The notes beneath the pieces were generated by a model. That model worked only from the letters and a program-made list of their open reading frames with translations, had not been told where the DNA came from and did not search any database. Positions 43,051-52,224 of a stretch of DNA of 64,000 nt are shown in pieces (position 1 is the first letter of the stretch; each line of letters begins with the position of its first letter). The stretch is taken from contig NZ_CP137338.1 in NCBI RefSeq assembly GCF_044923475.1, positions 4,216,001 through 4,280,000 on the forward strand, in the 5' to 3' direction. Source of the DNA: JAAURS01 sp044923475 (GTDB taxonomy: Bacteria > Cyanobacteriota > Cyanobacteriia > Thermosynechococcales > Thermosynechococcaceae). Both the position numbers and the translations under genes were made by a program.

Positions 43051-45135
43051 CTACTTCGCCTCTTGACGTTCTTTGGCTTCCTTGATCACCTCTTCTGCCA
43101 CATTGGCAGGGCAAGGCGCATAGTGACCGAACTCCATAGAGAATTGCCCGCGACCAGAGGTCATGGTACGCAGATCGCCAATATAGCCAAACATCTCGCT
43201 GAGGGGGACATCCGCTTTAATGCGCGCACCCATCGGGCCAGTTTCCTGAGATTTAATCATGCCGCGACGTCGGTTTAAGTCACCAATGACATCACCCATG
43301 TAGTCATCGGGTGTGAACACGTCCACATTCATGATGGGTTCCAGAATCTGGGGGCCAGCTTTGGGGATGGACTGACGGTAGCCCGCCTGGGCCGCAATTT
43401 CAAAGGCGATCGCCGAGGAATCCACAGGGTGAAACGAACCGTCCGTGAGCGTGAACTTCAAGTCAACGCAAGGGAAACCTGCCAAAACGCCTTTTACAAT
43501 GCTGGACTTAAAGCCCTTTTCAACCGCAGGCCAAAATTCCCGAGGTACCGTACCACCTGTGACTTTAGATTCAAATTGGAACCCACTCCCCGGTTCTCCC
43601 GGTTCGACCACATAGTCGATGCGGCCAAACTGACCGGAACCACCCGATTGTTTCTTGTGGGTATAGCTGTCCTCAATGCGTTTGGTCACGGATTCGCGGT
43701 AGGCCACTTGAGGTTTACCCACCTCAACATCCACGCCGTGAGTTCGTCTCAGAATGTCCACCTTAATATCCAAGTGCAGCTCGCCCATCCCCTTGATGAT
43801 GGTTTCGCCGCTCTCTTCATCGGTCATGACGTGGAAAGACGGATCTTCTTGCACCATCTTGCTGAGGGCCATCCCCATTTTTTCATCGCCACCCTTGGTT
43901 TTGGGTTTCACAGAAATGGAAATCACGGGGTCTGGGAAGACCATGGGTTCTAAGGTTGCCGGATTCTTAGGATCGCAGAGGGTATGTCCGGTCTGGACGT
44001 TCTTCATCCCCACGATCGCCACAATATCCCCTGCCTGCGCCGAATCGATTTCTTCGCGGGAGTTGGCGTGCATTTCTACCAAGCGGCTGACTCGCTCGGA
44101 CTTGCCCGTGTAGGTATTGAGTACCGTGTCGCCCTTAGAGAGGGTGCCAGAGTACAGACGCGTAAATGTCAGCGCGCCAAAGCGATCGTCCATGATCTTA
44201 AAGGCCAGTGCCCGCAAAGGTCTGGTCGGATCCACGATCGCAAAATTTCCTGTTTCGTGACCTTCTAAATCCACTTCTGGTTGCGGCTTCACTTCCGTAG
44301 GGTCGGGAAGGTAATCCACGACCGCATCCAGAACCAACTGCACGCCCTTATTTTTAAAGGACGAACCGCAATAGGTCGGGAAGAAAGCCAAGTCGCGGGT
44401 TCCTTTGCGAACACAGCGCTTAATGTCCTCGATGGATAGCTCTTCACCTTCAAGATATTTTTCCATCAAGTCGTCGTCCTGCTCCACAGCCAGCTCGATA
44501 AGCTGTTCTCGGTAAGCTTCGACGTCATCTACCATATCGGCAGGGACTTCTTCGATCGTGTAATTCATGGGATCGCCGGAGTTGTCCCAGATCCAAGCCT
44601 TACGAGTGAGCAAATCGACGACGCCCTTGAGTTGGTCCTCAACACCAATCGGCAAAACCATCACCAGTGGTTTTGCTGCCAGAATATCTTCGACCTGCTT
44701 CACCACGCGGAAAAAATCGGCTCCCGTCCGGTCGAGCTTATTGACGTAGATAATCCGCGCAACCTTAGAGTCATTGGCGTAGCGCCAGTTGGTTTCAGAT
44801 TGAGGTTCTACCCCACCAGAAGCACAAAACACGCCAATCCCGCCATCTAAAACCTTGAGGGAACGATAGACCTCGATCGTGAAGTCAACGTGACCTGGGG
44901 TGTCAATGATATTGAGCTGATGGTCTTTCCAAAAGCAAGTGGTGGCAGCGGACTGGATTGTAATGCCGCGCTCCTGCTCTTGCTCCATGAAATCCGTCGT
45001 TGCCGCACCTTCATGCACCTCGCCGATTTTATGAATTTTTCCGGTCAGCTTTAAGATTCGTTCGGTAGTGGTGGTTTTGCCAGCATCTACGTGGGCAAAG
45101 ATACCAATATTTCGATAGCGGGTGAGGTCTTTCAT
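43051..45135 (-). CDS. fusA: translation elongation factor G
   Basis: 694 aa, normal length. GTP-binding motifs: AHVDAGKTTTTE (G1), RGITIQSAATT (G2), DTPGHVDF (G3), NKLDRTGAD (G4), then domain II, III (VQEDPSF, GMGELHLDI), IV and V to the C-terminus (GRGQFSMEFGHYAPCP). No rpsL, rpsG or tuf genes adjoin, so this is probably a second EF-G outside the str operon (cyanobacteria often carry two or three). Whether it is the main factor or a paralogue cannot be told without the rest of the genome. Confidence 0.92.
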   Translation of the reverse strand: MKDLTRYRNIGIFAHVDAGKTTTTERILKLTGKIHKIGEVHEGAATTDFMEQEQERGITIQSAATTCFWKDHQLNIIDTPGHVDFTIEVYRSLKVLDGGIGVFCASGGVEPQSETNWRYANDSKVARIIYVNKLDRTGADFFRVVKQVEDILAAKPLVMVLPIGVEDQLKGVVDLLTRKAWIWDNSGDPMNYTIEEVPADMVDDVEAYREQLIELAVEQDDDLMEKYLEGEELSIEDIKRCVRKGTRDLAFFPTYCGSSFKNKGVQLVLDAVVDYLPDPTEVKPQPEVDLEGHETGNFAIVDPTRPLRALAFKIMDDRFGALTFTRLYSGTLSKGDTVLNTYTGKSERVSRLVEMHANSREEIDSAQAGDIVAIVGMKNVQTGHTLCDPKNPATLEPMVFPDPVISISVKPKTKGGDEKMGMALSKMVQEDPSFHVMTDEESGETIIKGMGELHLDIKVDILRRTHGVDVEVGKPQVAYRESVTKRIEDSYTHKKQSGGSGQFGRIDYVVEPGEPGSGFQFESKVTGGTVPREFWPAVEKGFKSSIVKGVLAGFPCVDLKFTLTDGSFHPVDSSAIAFEIAAQAGYRQSIPKAGPQILEPIMNVDVFTPDDYMGDVIGDLNRRRGMIKSQETGPMGARIKADVPLSEMFGYIGDLRTMTSGRGQFSMEFGHYAPCPANVAEEVIKEAKERQEAK

Positions 45136-45364
45136 GTCTATTCTCTAATTGGGCGCGACAAACCAGACAGTCTTTGAGGGTTACTCAAAGGGAATCAGAA
45201 TTGCCTTTGTCGTCATGTGCAGTTCAAATGTTAAGCCCTCGCCGAACGGAGAACCTCTGTGTCTGCTAAGGGCAACAGTTTTAATTGTAAAGTGTCGCGA
45301 TGTAAAGTTGAAAGGGGATATGTGCGGTTGTCCCTACCGGAAGGCTCGATCCGACCGTATCGCG

Positions 45365-46240
45365 CTAACGAGCGCTCGTTTCCAGGGCTTCTTGTACTTC
45401 TGAGGGCAGGTTTGAGAGGAAATCGTAGCCCGTGCGCTGCTCTAATTCCCGAACGGTCGTGCGGAATGTTTGCCATCGTTCTGCCTGGATGCCCTGCTGG
45501 TTGGGGATTAAAACTGCGATCGCCCGCGTTTTGAGGGTGATGCTGCTCGGTCCCAGTCCGGGTCGATCGTTGACAACGACGATCTTCCAAAAGGCGGCAG
45601 GCACGGTAATGGTGGCGTCTGCGGACGCCTGACGTAAAGCGATTTCCGTTGCTGCCCCCGCAGTCCCCACTCCTCCTTTTCCAGTCGTTCCGGCAATAAT
45701 ATAAAGCTCTTTCCCCGACCTCGCTAAAGTACGACAGTAGCTTTCTAAATCTTCCCACGGCCCCCGGTTGTTATCCGGGGCTTGCGGCGCAATGTTGGTC
45801 ATGTAAAATACCGCCGCAGAGTCTGCGGGCGTGCGGTTGCGATCGGCGGCGGGCACGATATGTCCCCGATCGAATCCGCGCCCCGTATAGTTGCGGGGCG
45901 TTACTTTGTACCAGCGCGGCGGCAGGTCGGGATCGGGGGTGAAGGCAGGACGGTCCAGGGTGCCCAGCCAAGATGCATTGAGCTGCCAGCTCGCCCAAGC
46001 GGGAGTGTTAGTGGCGCGATCGTAGAGCAGCGCGTACTGAGGCCGGAGAAACAGGTGATAGCGATCTGCCGCGAGGGAGGTCCCATGGCTGGGATTGCCC
46101 AACATCAAATGAATGCTACCCGATGGGGGCGCTTGCACTATCGACTGACAGCTCCCGCACAAAACGGCGATCGGCAGAAAACTCAGCAACAGCCGTCTCA
46201 GCCTGACGCAAAAACGTTGAATTCGGAAAATGATATCCAT
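45365..46240 (-). CDS. DNA/RNA non-specific endonuclease (NUC/NucA family), exported
   Basis: 291 aa. N-terminal hydrophobic segment with a lipobox-like VLCGSC (Cys about residue 30) suggests an outer lipoprotein or secreted form. NUC domain: YALLYDRATNTPAWASWQLN, the catalytic DRGHIVPAADR (His), TNIAPQ, Mg-binding NNRGPWEDLESYCR and later GTTGKGGVG. Similar to the Anabaena NucA. Degrades DNA and RNA; a probable nutrient-scavenging or defensive role is inference. 229 bp upstream gap to EF-G on the same strand. Confidence 0.88.
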   Translation of the reverse strand: MDIIFRIQRFCVRLRRLLLSFLPIAVLCGSCQSIVQAPPSGSIHLMLGNPSHGTSLAADRYHLFLRPQYALLYDRATNTPAWASWQLNASWLGTLDRPAFTPDPDLPPRWYKVTPRNYTGRGFDRGHIVPAADRNRTPADSAAVFYMTNIAPQAPDNNRGPWEDLESYCRTLARSGKELYIIAGTTGKGGVGTAGAATEIALRQASADATITVPAAFWKIVVVNDRPGLGPSSITLKTRAIAVLIPNQQGIQAERWQTFRTTVRELEQRTGYDFLSNLPSEVQEALETSAR

Positions 46241-46378
46241 AGCGTCGGATCGAGTTTAAAGTCCTGCCCTTAAAGCGCTGACAAAACGATGACTAGGTAC
46301 TATCGTCCGCTAAAGTGGGTACTCTAAAACCAAAGATATTGGGTTTACTTTGTTGTTTTACTGGAGCGTTTGGGCGTA

Positions 46379-47095
46379 ATGAGTTTTTCAGAACAGGCAA
46401 CAGAAAAAGCGCGACCGGAGAGTAGCATCCTGGCAATTCGGCCCTTTAAAGCCCGTCGGCCTTGGCTGGTGCTGTTGACTTTGCCTGTCATTTTGTCAGT
46501 CCTACCCGCTTGGGGCCAGCGTTCTGTCTCGCAGTTAGAGCAACAGCTCCAAGCAGCAGTAGCCCAAAGCAACTGGGCGTCTGCCGTACAAATTGTCGAT
46601 CGGCTGATTCCACTGGTGCCCGGTCAAGCCAGTCAGCTCAAGCAGTACCGCGCCCAACTAGAACAGCTCTCGCGCAATAGCGTTTCTAAACCGACTCAGC
46701 TTCAAACCGCCGCCCAACCTCAAGGATTAGTGCCCATTAAGCGCCGCAGCAACGGCGTGCCCGTGATCGACGTGATGTTCAACCAGCGCAAAACGTTTGA
46801 AATGATGGTCGATTCCGGTGCTAGCATTACAACCATCACTCGACCGATGGCAGCCGCTTTAGGGATCGGTACTGCTCAGATCACCCAATACGCTACCTTT
46901 AAGACGGCCAACGGCTCCACGAAGATGCCAATTGCGTTCCTCAAGGCAGTCACGGTCGGAGGTCTCACGGCCACCCAGATCCCCGTCGCGATCGCGGGGC
47001 CAGACATGGAAATGGGCCTATTGGGTCAAGATTTTCTCCAGCGCTACGATGTCAGCCTCCGGGGCAGCCGAATTGAATTTCACGATCGCCGCTAG
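46379..47095 (+). CDS. retropepsin-like aspartic protease, membrane-anchored
   Basis: 238 aa from ATG 46379, GGAG 12 nt upstream. A signal/anchor at residues 25-45 (PWLVLLTLPVILSVLPAWG) leads to a helical region (QLEQQLQAAVAQSNWASAVQIVDRLIP), then a retropepsin-like clan AA domain (TIGR02281-like) with the catalytic triad sequence MMVDSGASITTI and VKTANGSTK-like flap region, closing with GLLGQDFLQRYDVSLRG. Single-domain members are thought to act as dimers. Target unknown. Convergent with DUF4168. Confidence 0.83.
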   Translation: MSFSEQATEKARPESSILAIRPFKARRPWLVLLTLPVILSVLPAWGQRSVSQLEQQLQAAVAQSNWASAVQIVDRLIPLVPGQASQLKQYRAQLEQLSRNSVSKPTQLQTAAQPQGLVPIKRRSNGVPVIDVMFNQRKTFEMMVDSGASITTITRPMAAALGIGTAQITQYATFKTANGSTKMPIAFLKAVTVGGLTATQIPVAIAGPDMEMGLLGQDFLQRYDVSLRGSRIEFHDRR

Positions 47096-47149
47096 GACAA
47101 TTGGCCCGTCCTGGAAACTGCACCCTCAGCGGGATGGCTCCTATCCTCG

Positions 47150-47614
47150 CTAGCGCTGTTGCTGCCGGACCAGTTCCTGCTGGATCAAATTCATCAAGCC
47201 CGAGTCAGATTGGCTGCGCTGAGTCAATTCGTTGAACTCGCCAATGGAAAGATTGTTTCTGCGGATGATGTTAGCCGACTCATCGAAAAAAGACGAGCAA
47301 ACGGACTTGACATTGCTGGGAAGTCGATCTTGCCGACAGACATCGTTGGGAAGATTGCCGTTCATCATCCGCCTGACGTCCTTGTAAGCCTTACGGCGCA
47401 ACGGCTCGATTTCTAAAACCGCCTCCGCGTAGCTGCGAATTTTACTGGCAGATTGGGCGGCAACTGCCGAAGACCAGGTTATCTGCGCAACTCCTTGGCC
47501 CGACCAAGTCGGCACGATGCCAGTTAGCCATGCACAGCACGCAAGTAAAAGAATTCCCCATCCACGAGCAGCAGAAGCAGAAGCGATGGAGCGCGACAAT
47601 GCAGAATGGATCAT
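47150..47614 (-). CDS. DUF4168 exported protein
   Basis: 154 aa with a signal peptide (residues 1-45, cut near VAQ). The mature part fits DUF4168: KIRSYAEAVLEIEPLRRKAYKDVRRMM, a Cys pair (DVCRQDRLPSNVKSVCSSFF), then IIRRNNLSIGEFNELTQRSQSDSGL. DUF4168 proteins are exported, small and of unknown function. Convergent with the aspartic protease 54 bp away. Confidence 0.75.
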   Translation of the reverse strand: MIHSALSRSIASASAARGWGILLLACCAWLTGIVPTWSGQGVAQITWSSAVAAQSASKIRSYAEAVLEIEPLRRKAYKDVRRMMNGNLPNDVCRQDRLPSNVKSVCSSFFDESANIIRRNNLSIGEFNELTQRSQSDSGLMNLIQQELVRQQQR

Positions 47615-47795
47615 GTTAGCCGGTCACTCAGGCAATAAAGCTCAGTCTTTCTATTTATATTGAAGTGGGTCTCTGGTCAGAAGTTCCTGAAAATGTCTGA
47701 AAAACTTAATCTCCGACAGAATTATCGCGCGGTCCGAGCCTTCTTTTCAAGGCTGACTTCAGGGGGCAATCGCCAATTTCCCAAACACGATTGTA

Positions 47796-48803
47796 TTAGA
47801 CAGATCGGGGGGGTTGGCAGGCTCGACAGAGCTCGATGACCTTGGTTTGTAACGTCCCTTTCGCCTCTTGCCCCTGCTTTAAGGCCGCTTCTAGCTCCAT
47901 TAGAATGACCAATGTCTGCTGGAGTTGAGCGCAAGAGAGCGCCTTTACATCTTGACTCAAGAAATACACGCGTTTTGGGTTGGCAATCTCTGCTGCCTTC
48001 GCGATCGCCCGCTCGTCCCGCTCTCCAGACGCCTGCATCAGCTTCACCCAAAGCCACGTCCGAAACTGCTTGATCAAAGTAGCCGAAATCCGCAGCGGAG
48101 GCTCGTTATGGCGCAACAAATCCTCCACCAGACCGAGCGCCTTATCCGGCAACCCTTGCCGCACCCAGTTCGCCAGTTCCAGACTGCTCTGCTGTGTGGT
48201 ACCCACCAAGGCCACCACCATTGCGGGATCGACCGTTCGTACGGAGCCGTCAGACTGAGTCCCGTAAAGCTTGAGCTTCTCGAGTTCGCTATACAACTGA
48301 CGAGTATCATTGCCCACCGCCTCTGCGAGCAAATCCAGCGCCGCATCCGTCATGGGTAGCTTCATCTGTCGAGCCGATTGCCGAACGGCATTCCGAATCA
48401 GATCGGTTTTCCAAGGAGGAGCAAGGGCAAATTCCTCAACAACGCCCTGCTGCTGCAATAATTTTGCGATTTTACTGCGACCATCGGGTTTACCCTCATA
48501 GGTAAAAAGCAGGTGAGACGTTGCCGGCAAAACCGCCAGCGTGCGTTCGAGCTCCGTCAGAAATACTGATGATTCTTGCCCGCTCAAAGGAGGGTCGACC
48601 AGCCATACTAAGCGATCCCCTTGCCCGAAAGGTGGCGTCACCGCCTGATTGAGGCCCTGCACGAGCGACTCCGTCGAACTGCCGTTTTCGACCTTATCGA
48701 GATTAAAACTTTTCCAAGTCGGATCGAGGACGCGTTCTATCAGCGCTCGCACTGCTTTTTGCAGGCGAAATTCATCATCTCCCCAGAACAAGTAAACAGG
48801 CAT
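47796..48803 (-). CDS. holA: DNA polymerase III subunit delta
   Basis: 335 aa from ATG 48803 (MPVYLFWGDDEF), the start giving the family's normal N-terminus; the frame is open further upstream but without similarity. Clamp-loader delta: YLFWGDDEFRLQKAVRALIERV (beta1-alpha1), LLFTYEGKPDGRSKIAKLLQQQ, GNDTRQLYSELEKLKLYG, and ELANWVRQGLPDKALGLVEDLLRHNEPPLRISATLIKQFRTW. Opens the beta clamp for loading onto DNA. The stand-alone location is typical. Confidence 0.92.
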   Translation of the reverse strand: MPVYLFWGDDEFRLQKAVRALIERVLDPTWKSFNLDKVENGSSTESLVQGLNQAVTPPFGQGDRLVWLVDPPLSGQESSVFLTELERTLAVLPATSHLLFTYEGKPDGRSKIAKLLQQQGVVEEFALAPPWKTDLIRNAVRQSARQMKLPMTDAALDLLAEAVGNDTRQLYSELEKLKLYGTQSDGSVRTVDPAMVVALVGTTQQSSLELANWVRQGLPDKALGLVEDLLRHNEPPLRISATLIKQFRTWLWVKLMQASGERDERAIAKAAEIANPKRVYFLSQDVKALSCAQLQQTLVILMELEAALKQGQEAKGTLQTKVIELCRACQPPRSV

Positions 48804-49057
48804 GGCGCGGCCTACTCCCTCAGTATCGCAGTGAGGTCGAGTGGCAAGAAGCGGCAGCAGAAATGAGGAAAATAGTAACGCCTGCCCCAGCACCTGTAAA
48901 TTCCATTTCTTTCCTCGCTACCGAACGTTTTAAAGACTTAATTATGCCGCAGGTATCCACCTTGTCGCAAAACTGGACGAGCGATGAGATCGAGCCGCAC
49001 GTTCTACAAATCGATCCAGGTTCGATGGTTCTTGAGAAATTTATGCCTTTCCAAAGC
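48804..49057. other. short intergenic region without a gene
   Basis: Upstream of holA, after the cyAbrB stop. Contains only short unsupported ORFs; presumably the holA promoter. Confidence 0.4.
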
Positions 49058-49447
49058 TCAATCTTCTCCCGCGTCGTCTTCAGTCACTGGAATCAAGTGA
49101 ATGTGCTTGTAGCCCAGCCTGATTTCAAATTCATCACCTGGATTCAAACCCATTTCTAGCGTGTAAGTAGACCCGATTACAATTTGTCCGTTTCTGTGAA
49201 CGCTAACCCGATAGGTCGGCTCGCGCCCTCGCCCGTCCTTATTTCTTTCCGGGCTGAGAGGAATCCCCTTCGCTTCAATAATAGCATTCAGGAAATCGCC
49301 AATATTAACGCGGGTCTGGTTGCTTTTAGTGACGCTACAATAGCCGCATTGACGAGCCTTTTCGCGACGGGATAGGTGTTGAAGCTCTTTAACTTTTTGC
49401 AGTAGTGCTTTCCCTGTTAAAGGGACTGTTTCTGTTTCAGCTGTCAT
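49058..49447 (-). CDS. cyAbrB-type transcriptional regulator (CalA-like)
   Basis: 129 aa. Closely matches cyanobacterial AbrB proteins: LTGKALLQKVKELQHLSRREKARQCGYCSVTKSNQTRVNIGDFLNAIIEAKGI, then KDGRGREPTYRVSVHRNGQIVIGSTYTLEMGLNPGDEFEIRLGYKHIHL. The DNA-binding AbrB-like domain is C-terminal (about 75-118), opposite to Bacillus AbrB. CalA (cyAbrB1) and cyAbrB2 are global regulators of carbon/nitrogen and hydrogenase genes; the sequence more resembles the CalA clade. Followed by the holA region. Confidence 0.87.
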   Translation of the reverse strand: MTAETETVPLTGKALLQKVKELQHLSRREKARQCGYCSVTKSNQTRVNIGDFLNAIIEAKGIPLSPERNKDGRGREPTYRVSVHRNGQIVIGSTYTLEMGLNPGDEFEIRLGYKHIHLIPVTEDDAGED

Positions 49448-49954
49448 CTAAAAAACGTCCTTTTATATTGTGCGGGCAAGAACAGTGCTAAACGAACGAA
49501 CATCCTGAGTCTAGCTTTAGGCATAACACTCAGAACTCTCGACTTCTTCTTACGCTCAGTCTAGCAAACTATTCTCTCAAGCAAACAAATTTAGACACTA
49601 ATTTTGAAGGAAATCTAATTATTTTTTGACGTCCCTAGGCGAAAACGATAGAACTTAAGATCGCGACGATCTTTCGAAGCGCGCAGATAGACGTCTAACG
49701 GGATGGCTCTCGGATTTGATTCTAAAGTTTTTAAGAAATCCAACGAAATAGCCTAACATTCTCCATTGGGGCGGAGCTTCTTTTAAAATGGGAGACAAAT
49801 CTTCCATTCGTTCGATCCGAAGTACTTGGATAAGGCACTGATAAGCTGAAGCTCGATCGAGGAAGAACAACCGCATCCGTTAAAATATTGCCCTTCTCCT
49901 CCGCGCGCGTTTGAGGAAGGAACGTTAATTTAATTTTGTAGAGATAATCGAACG
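49448..49954. other. intergenic region between divergent cyAbrB and sdhB genes
   Basis: About 500 bp upstream of both cyAbrB (minus) and sdhB (plus), AT-rich near cyAbrB. Long for this genome, fitting a regulated promoter of a global regulator. A 73-codon minus-strand ORF (49655-49876) is open but has no recognisable similarity or well-placed SD. Confidence 0.5.
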
Positions 49955-50962
49955 ATGCAAATTTGCTTTCAAATTCAGCGTCAAAGTACGGAGCGATCGC
50001 CCTGGGTTGAAACCTACCTTCTGGAGGCGAGTCCTAATACTACCATTCTTGAATGTTTGAACCAGATTAAATGGGAACAGGATGGCTCGCTTGCGTTTCG
50101 CAAAAACTGTCGAAATACCATTTGCGGCAGTTGTGCCATGCGCATTAACGGTCGACCGGCTTTGGCCTGCAAACAAACCGTACAAACAGAGCTGAAGCAA
50201 GCTGCTTTAGCGCTTGCCATGCCTGACAGCCCAAATCGCGACGACCTAACCCCTGCGATTGAAATTCAGCCCTTGCAAAACTTCCAGGTTATTAAAGATT
50301 TGGTCGTAGAAATGGGTCCGTTTTGGGAAAATCTAGCGCAGGTCGATCCCTACGTCAGTACTGCCGCGCGGGCGATTCCAGAGCGAGAATTTTTGCAGCT
50401 CCCTTCAGAACGCGCGGCACTCGATCGAATGGGCAACTGTATTATGTGCGGGGCCTGCTATTCCGAGTGCAATGCCAAGTCCGTAACGCCAGAATTTGTC
50501 GGACCTCATGCTTTGGCAAAGGCCTATCGCGTTCTGATCGATCCGCGCGACGACAGCCATTCCGAGCGCGTTGCCAAGTACACGCAAGATTTATCGGGGG
50601 TGTGGGGATGCACGCGTTGCTTTAACTGCAATACGGCTTGTCCCATGGATGTTGCTCCTCTCGACCAGATCGCTCGAATTAAGGCCCAACGCTTGGCCGA
50701 GACAACCAGCGCAGAAATACGCGCGGTTCGCCACCGTAGAGTCTTGCTCGACCTCGTCGCTCGAGGGGGATGGATTGACGAGCGACGTTTTGGATTGAAT
50801 GTGGTGGGCAACCGCTTTCGCGATTTAAAGGGATTGTGGAGCTTGGTCCCTTTGGGGCTGCGCGCGATCGCCAAAGGCAAGTTTCCACTGAAGTTCGAGC
50901 CATCTGAGGGCACTTCATCCGTGAGGGCGCTCATCCAGTCAATTAAAGTGCGAAAATCATGA
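49955..50962 (+). CDS. sdhB: succinate dehydrogenase/fumarate reductase iron-sulfur subunit
   Basis: 335 aa, longer than the usual 230-250, as in other cyanobacterial SdhB. Iron-sulfur motifs in order: CRNTICGSC...C ([2Fe-2S], about residues 50-71), CIMCGACYSEC ([4Fe-4S], about 162-172) and CTRCFNCNTACP (about 218-229). Carries electrons from the flavoprotein to quinone in the thylakoid or plasma membrane. SdhA is not adjacent, as is typical in cyanobacteria. The stop overlaps the HLIP start (ATGA), suggesting translational coupling. Confidence 0.9.
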   Translation: MQICFQIQRQSTERSPWVETYLLEASPNTTILECLNQIKWEQDGSLAFRKNCRNTICGSCAMRINGRPALACKQTVQTELKQAALALAMPDSPNRDDLTPAIEIQPLQNFQVIKDLVVEMGPFWENLAQVDPYVSTAARAIPEREFLQLPSERAALDRMGNCIMCGACYSECNAKSVTPEFVGPHALAKAYRVLIDPRDDSHSERVAKYTQDLSGVWGCTRCFNCNTACPMDVAPLDQIARIKAQRLAETTSAEIRAVRHRRVLLDLVARGGWIDERRFGLNVVGNRFRDLKGLWSLVPLGLRAIAKGKFPLKFEPSEGTSSVRALIQSIKVRKS

Positions 50963-51189
50963 CGCAATTGATGAAAGGATTGTTTGCTGTGGACCCATCT
51001 TCTCAGAATCCCGATCGACCTGAGGCAAACAAACGCTCGGGTTCGGAATTAGCTCGACCAGAACCCAAATTGGGATGGACTGCTTATGCAGAACAAATTA
51101 ACGGTCGTTTTGCAATGATTGGATTAGCGATTTTGCTGCTTTTAGAAGCGGTTACCCATCAAAGCTTTTTGTCATGGCTGGGCCTATAA
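50959..51189 (+). CDS. high-light-inducible protein (HLIP)
   Basis: 76 aa. A polar N-terminus is followed by the chlorophyll-binding core AEQINGRFAMIGLAILLLLEAV (ExxNGRxAM motif) forming one transmembrane helix. HLIPs protect against excess light and support photosystem and chlorophyll assembly. It overlaps the sdhB stop by 4 nt, an unusual partner that would tie its translation to respiratory electron transport; in-frame ATG at 50971 is an alternative start. Confidence 0.88.
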   Translation: MTQLMKGLFAVDPSSQNPDRPEANKRSGSELARPEPKLGWTAYAEQINGRFAMIGLAILLLLEAVTHQSFLSWLGL

Positions 51190-51420
51190 TCGCCACCGAG
51201 CGACGGCACGAGTGCAGTGCCAACAATGTCGATCGAGGCGCGGTTAGACGCTGAAACTCAACCGCTTCGATCGCAATGAGATGCTTTGTTTTTCAAGCGA
51301 TACAAATTAGGATCTTGACTTCAAGCGCAATACTTAAGTAACCGCAACTACCGAAAGTCTGTTTTTTTTTTGTTAGTTTAAGGATCGAGGGTTCCAAATC
51401 TATGAAGGAAGTTGGATGTA

Positions 51421-52224
51421 GTGGGCATTATCCACATTCAAATCGTTGAGGGCAACCCGCATCTGCGATCGCTCCTCGGCTGGCACTTACAGCAAACTGG
51501 ATACACGGTTCATCTAACATCTGGAGTGCGGCAGGCGCGAGAAGTGTACTACCGACAACAACCCGATTTGGTCGTTGTAGACTCCGATTTGGCCGACGGA
51601 GATGGCCTGGAATTTTGTCGCTGGCTGCACCGGCAACAGCGGCCCCTCATTTTGATGCTTTCGGCACTGGTTGGCGAGCTAGACGTGGTCAGCGCGCTCA
51701 AGGCCGGTGCGGACGATTACCTCAAAAAGCCCTTTGGGATTCAGGAATTTTTGGCTCGGGTCGAGGCGGTGAGCCGTCGGTGCCGCTCTGTTCTGCCGGT
51801 GCAGCTGCGCTACGGCGACTTGCGCGTCGATTTAGTGCAGCGGCGGGTACATTACAACCACGAGCTGATGGATTTAACCCCTCAAGAGTTCAGCTTGCTG
51901 TACGTCTTAGCCCAAGCTGAAGGCCTTGCCATGAGCCGGATGGAGCTACTGCAGAGAGCTTGGCCAGACAACATCGACAATCCCCGCACGGTTGACACGC
52001 ATATTCTCTCCCTCCGTAAAAAGATCGAGCTCGACCCGCAACAGCCCCAGCTCATTCAAACGGTTCGGAACGTCGGCTATCGGCTTAACCTTGAATTTTT
52101 GACCAACAATAAACCGTCTCGCCCTTGGAGCGAGGCAAAAGCGGCTGAAGAATCTGCGGTCGCTCGCGAGGAGCGGCGCTTCGGGTACCGAGAGGAAGCC
52201 TCTCCTCAGGCTTCCCACGGCTAG
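51421..52224 (+). CDS. OmpR-type response regulator with atypical acid pocket
   Basis: 267 aa from GTG 51421: AAGGA lies about 11 nt upstream, whereas the in-frame TTG at 51412 is too close to it. Receiver domain: IQIVEGNP (the usual Asp-Asp pair reads Glu-Gly), phosphorylatable Asp in VVVDSDLADGDG, Lys in YLKKPFG. Winged-helix DNA-binding domain: RRVHYNHELMDLTPQEFSLLYVLAQ, TVDTHILSLRKKIELDP, LIQTVRNVGYRL. The altered pocket recalls atypical cyanobacterial regulators such as NblR, but I cannot assign it. A C-terminal extension of about 35 residues is charged. Stop overlaps the convergent ABC gene by 4 bp. Confidence 0.85.
   Translation: MGIIHIQIVEGNPHLRSLLGWHLQQTGYTVHLTSGVRQAREVYYRQQPDLVVVDSDLADGDGLEFCRWLHRQQRPLILMLSALVGELDVVSALKAGADDYLKKPFGIQEFLARVEAVSRRCRSVLPVQLRYGDLRVDLVQRRVHYNHELMDLTPQEFSLLYVLAQAEGLAMSRMELLQRAWPDNIDNPRTVDTHILSLRKKIELDPQQPQLIQTVRNVGYRLNLEFLTNNKPSRPWSEAKAAEESAVAREERRFGYREEASPQASHG

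Noticed and set aside
43051..45135. EF-G taken as part of the str ribosomal operon
   Set aside because: rpsL, rpsG and tuf are absent on either side; more likely a stand-alone copy.
47737..47754. AGCCTT/AAGGCT hairpin after holA
   Set aside because: Only 6 bp and no T run; too weak to call as a terminator.
49655..49876. 73-codon minus-strand ORF in the cyAbrB/sdhB gap
   Set aside because: No recognisable similarity and SD too far from the start; kept only as a note in the intergenic entry.
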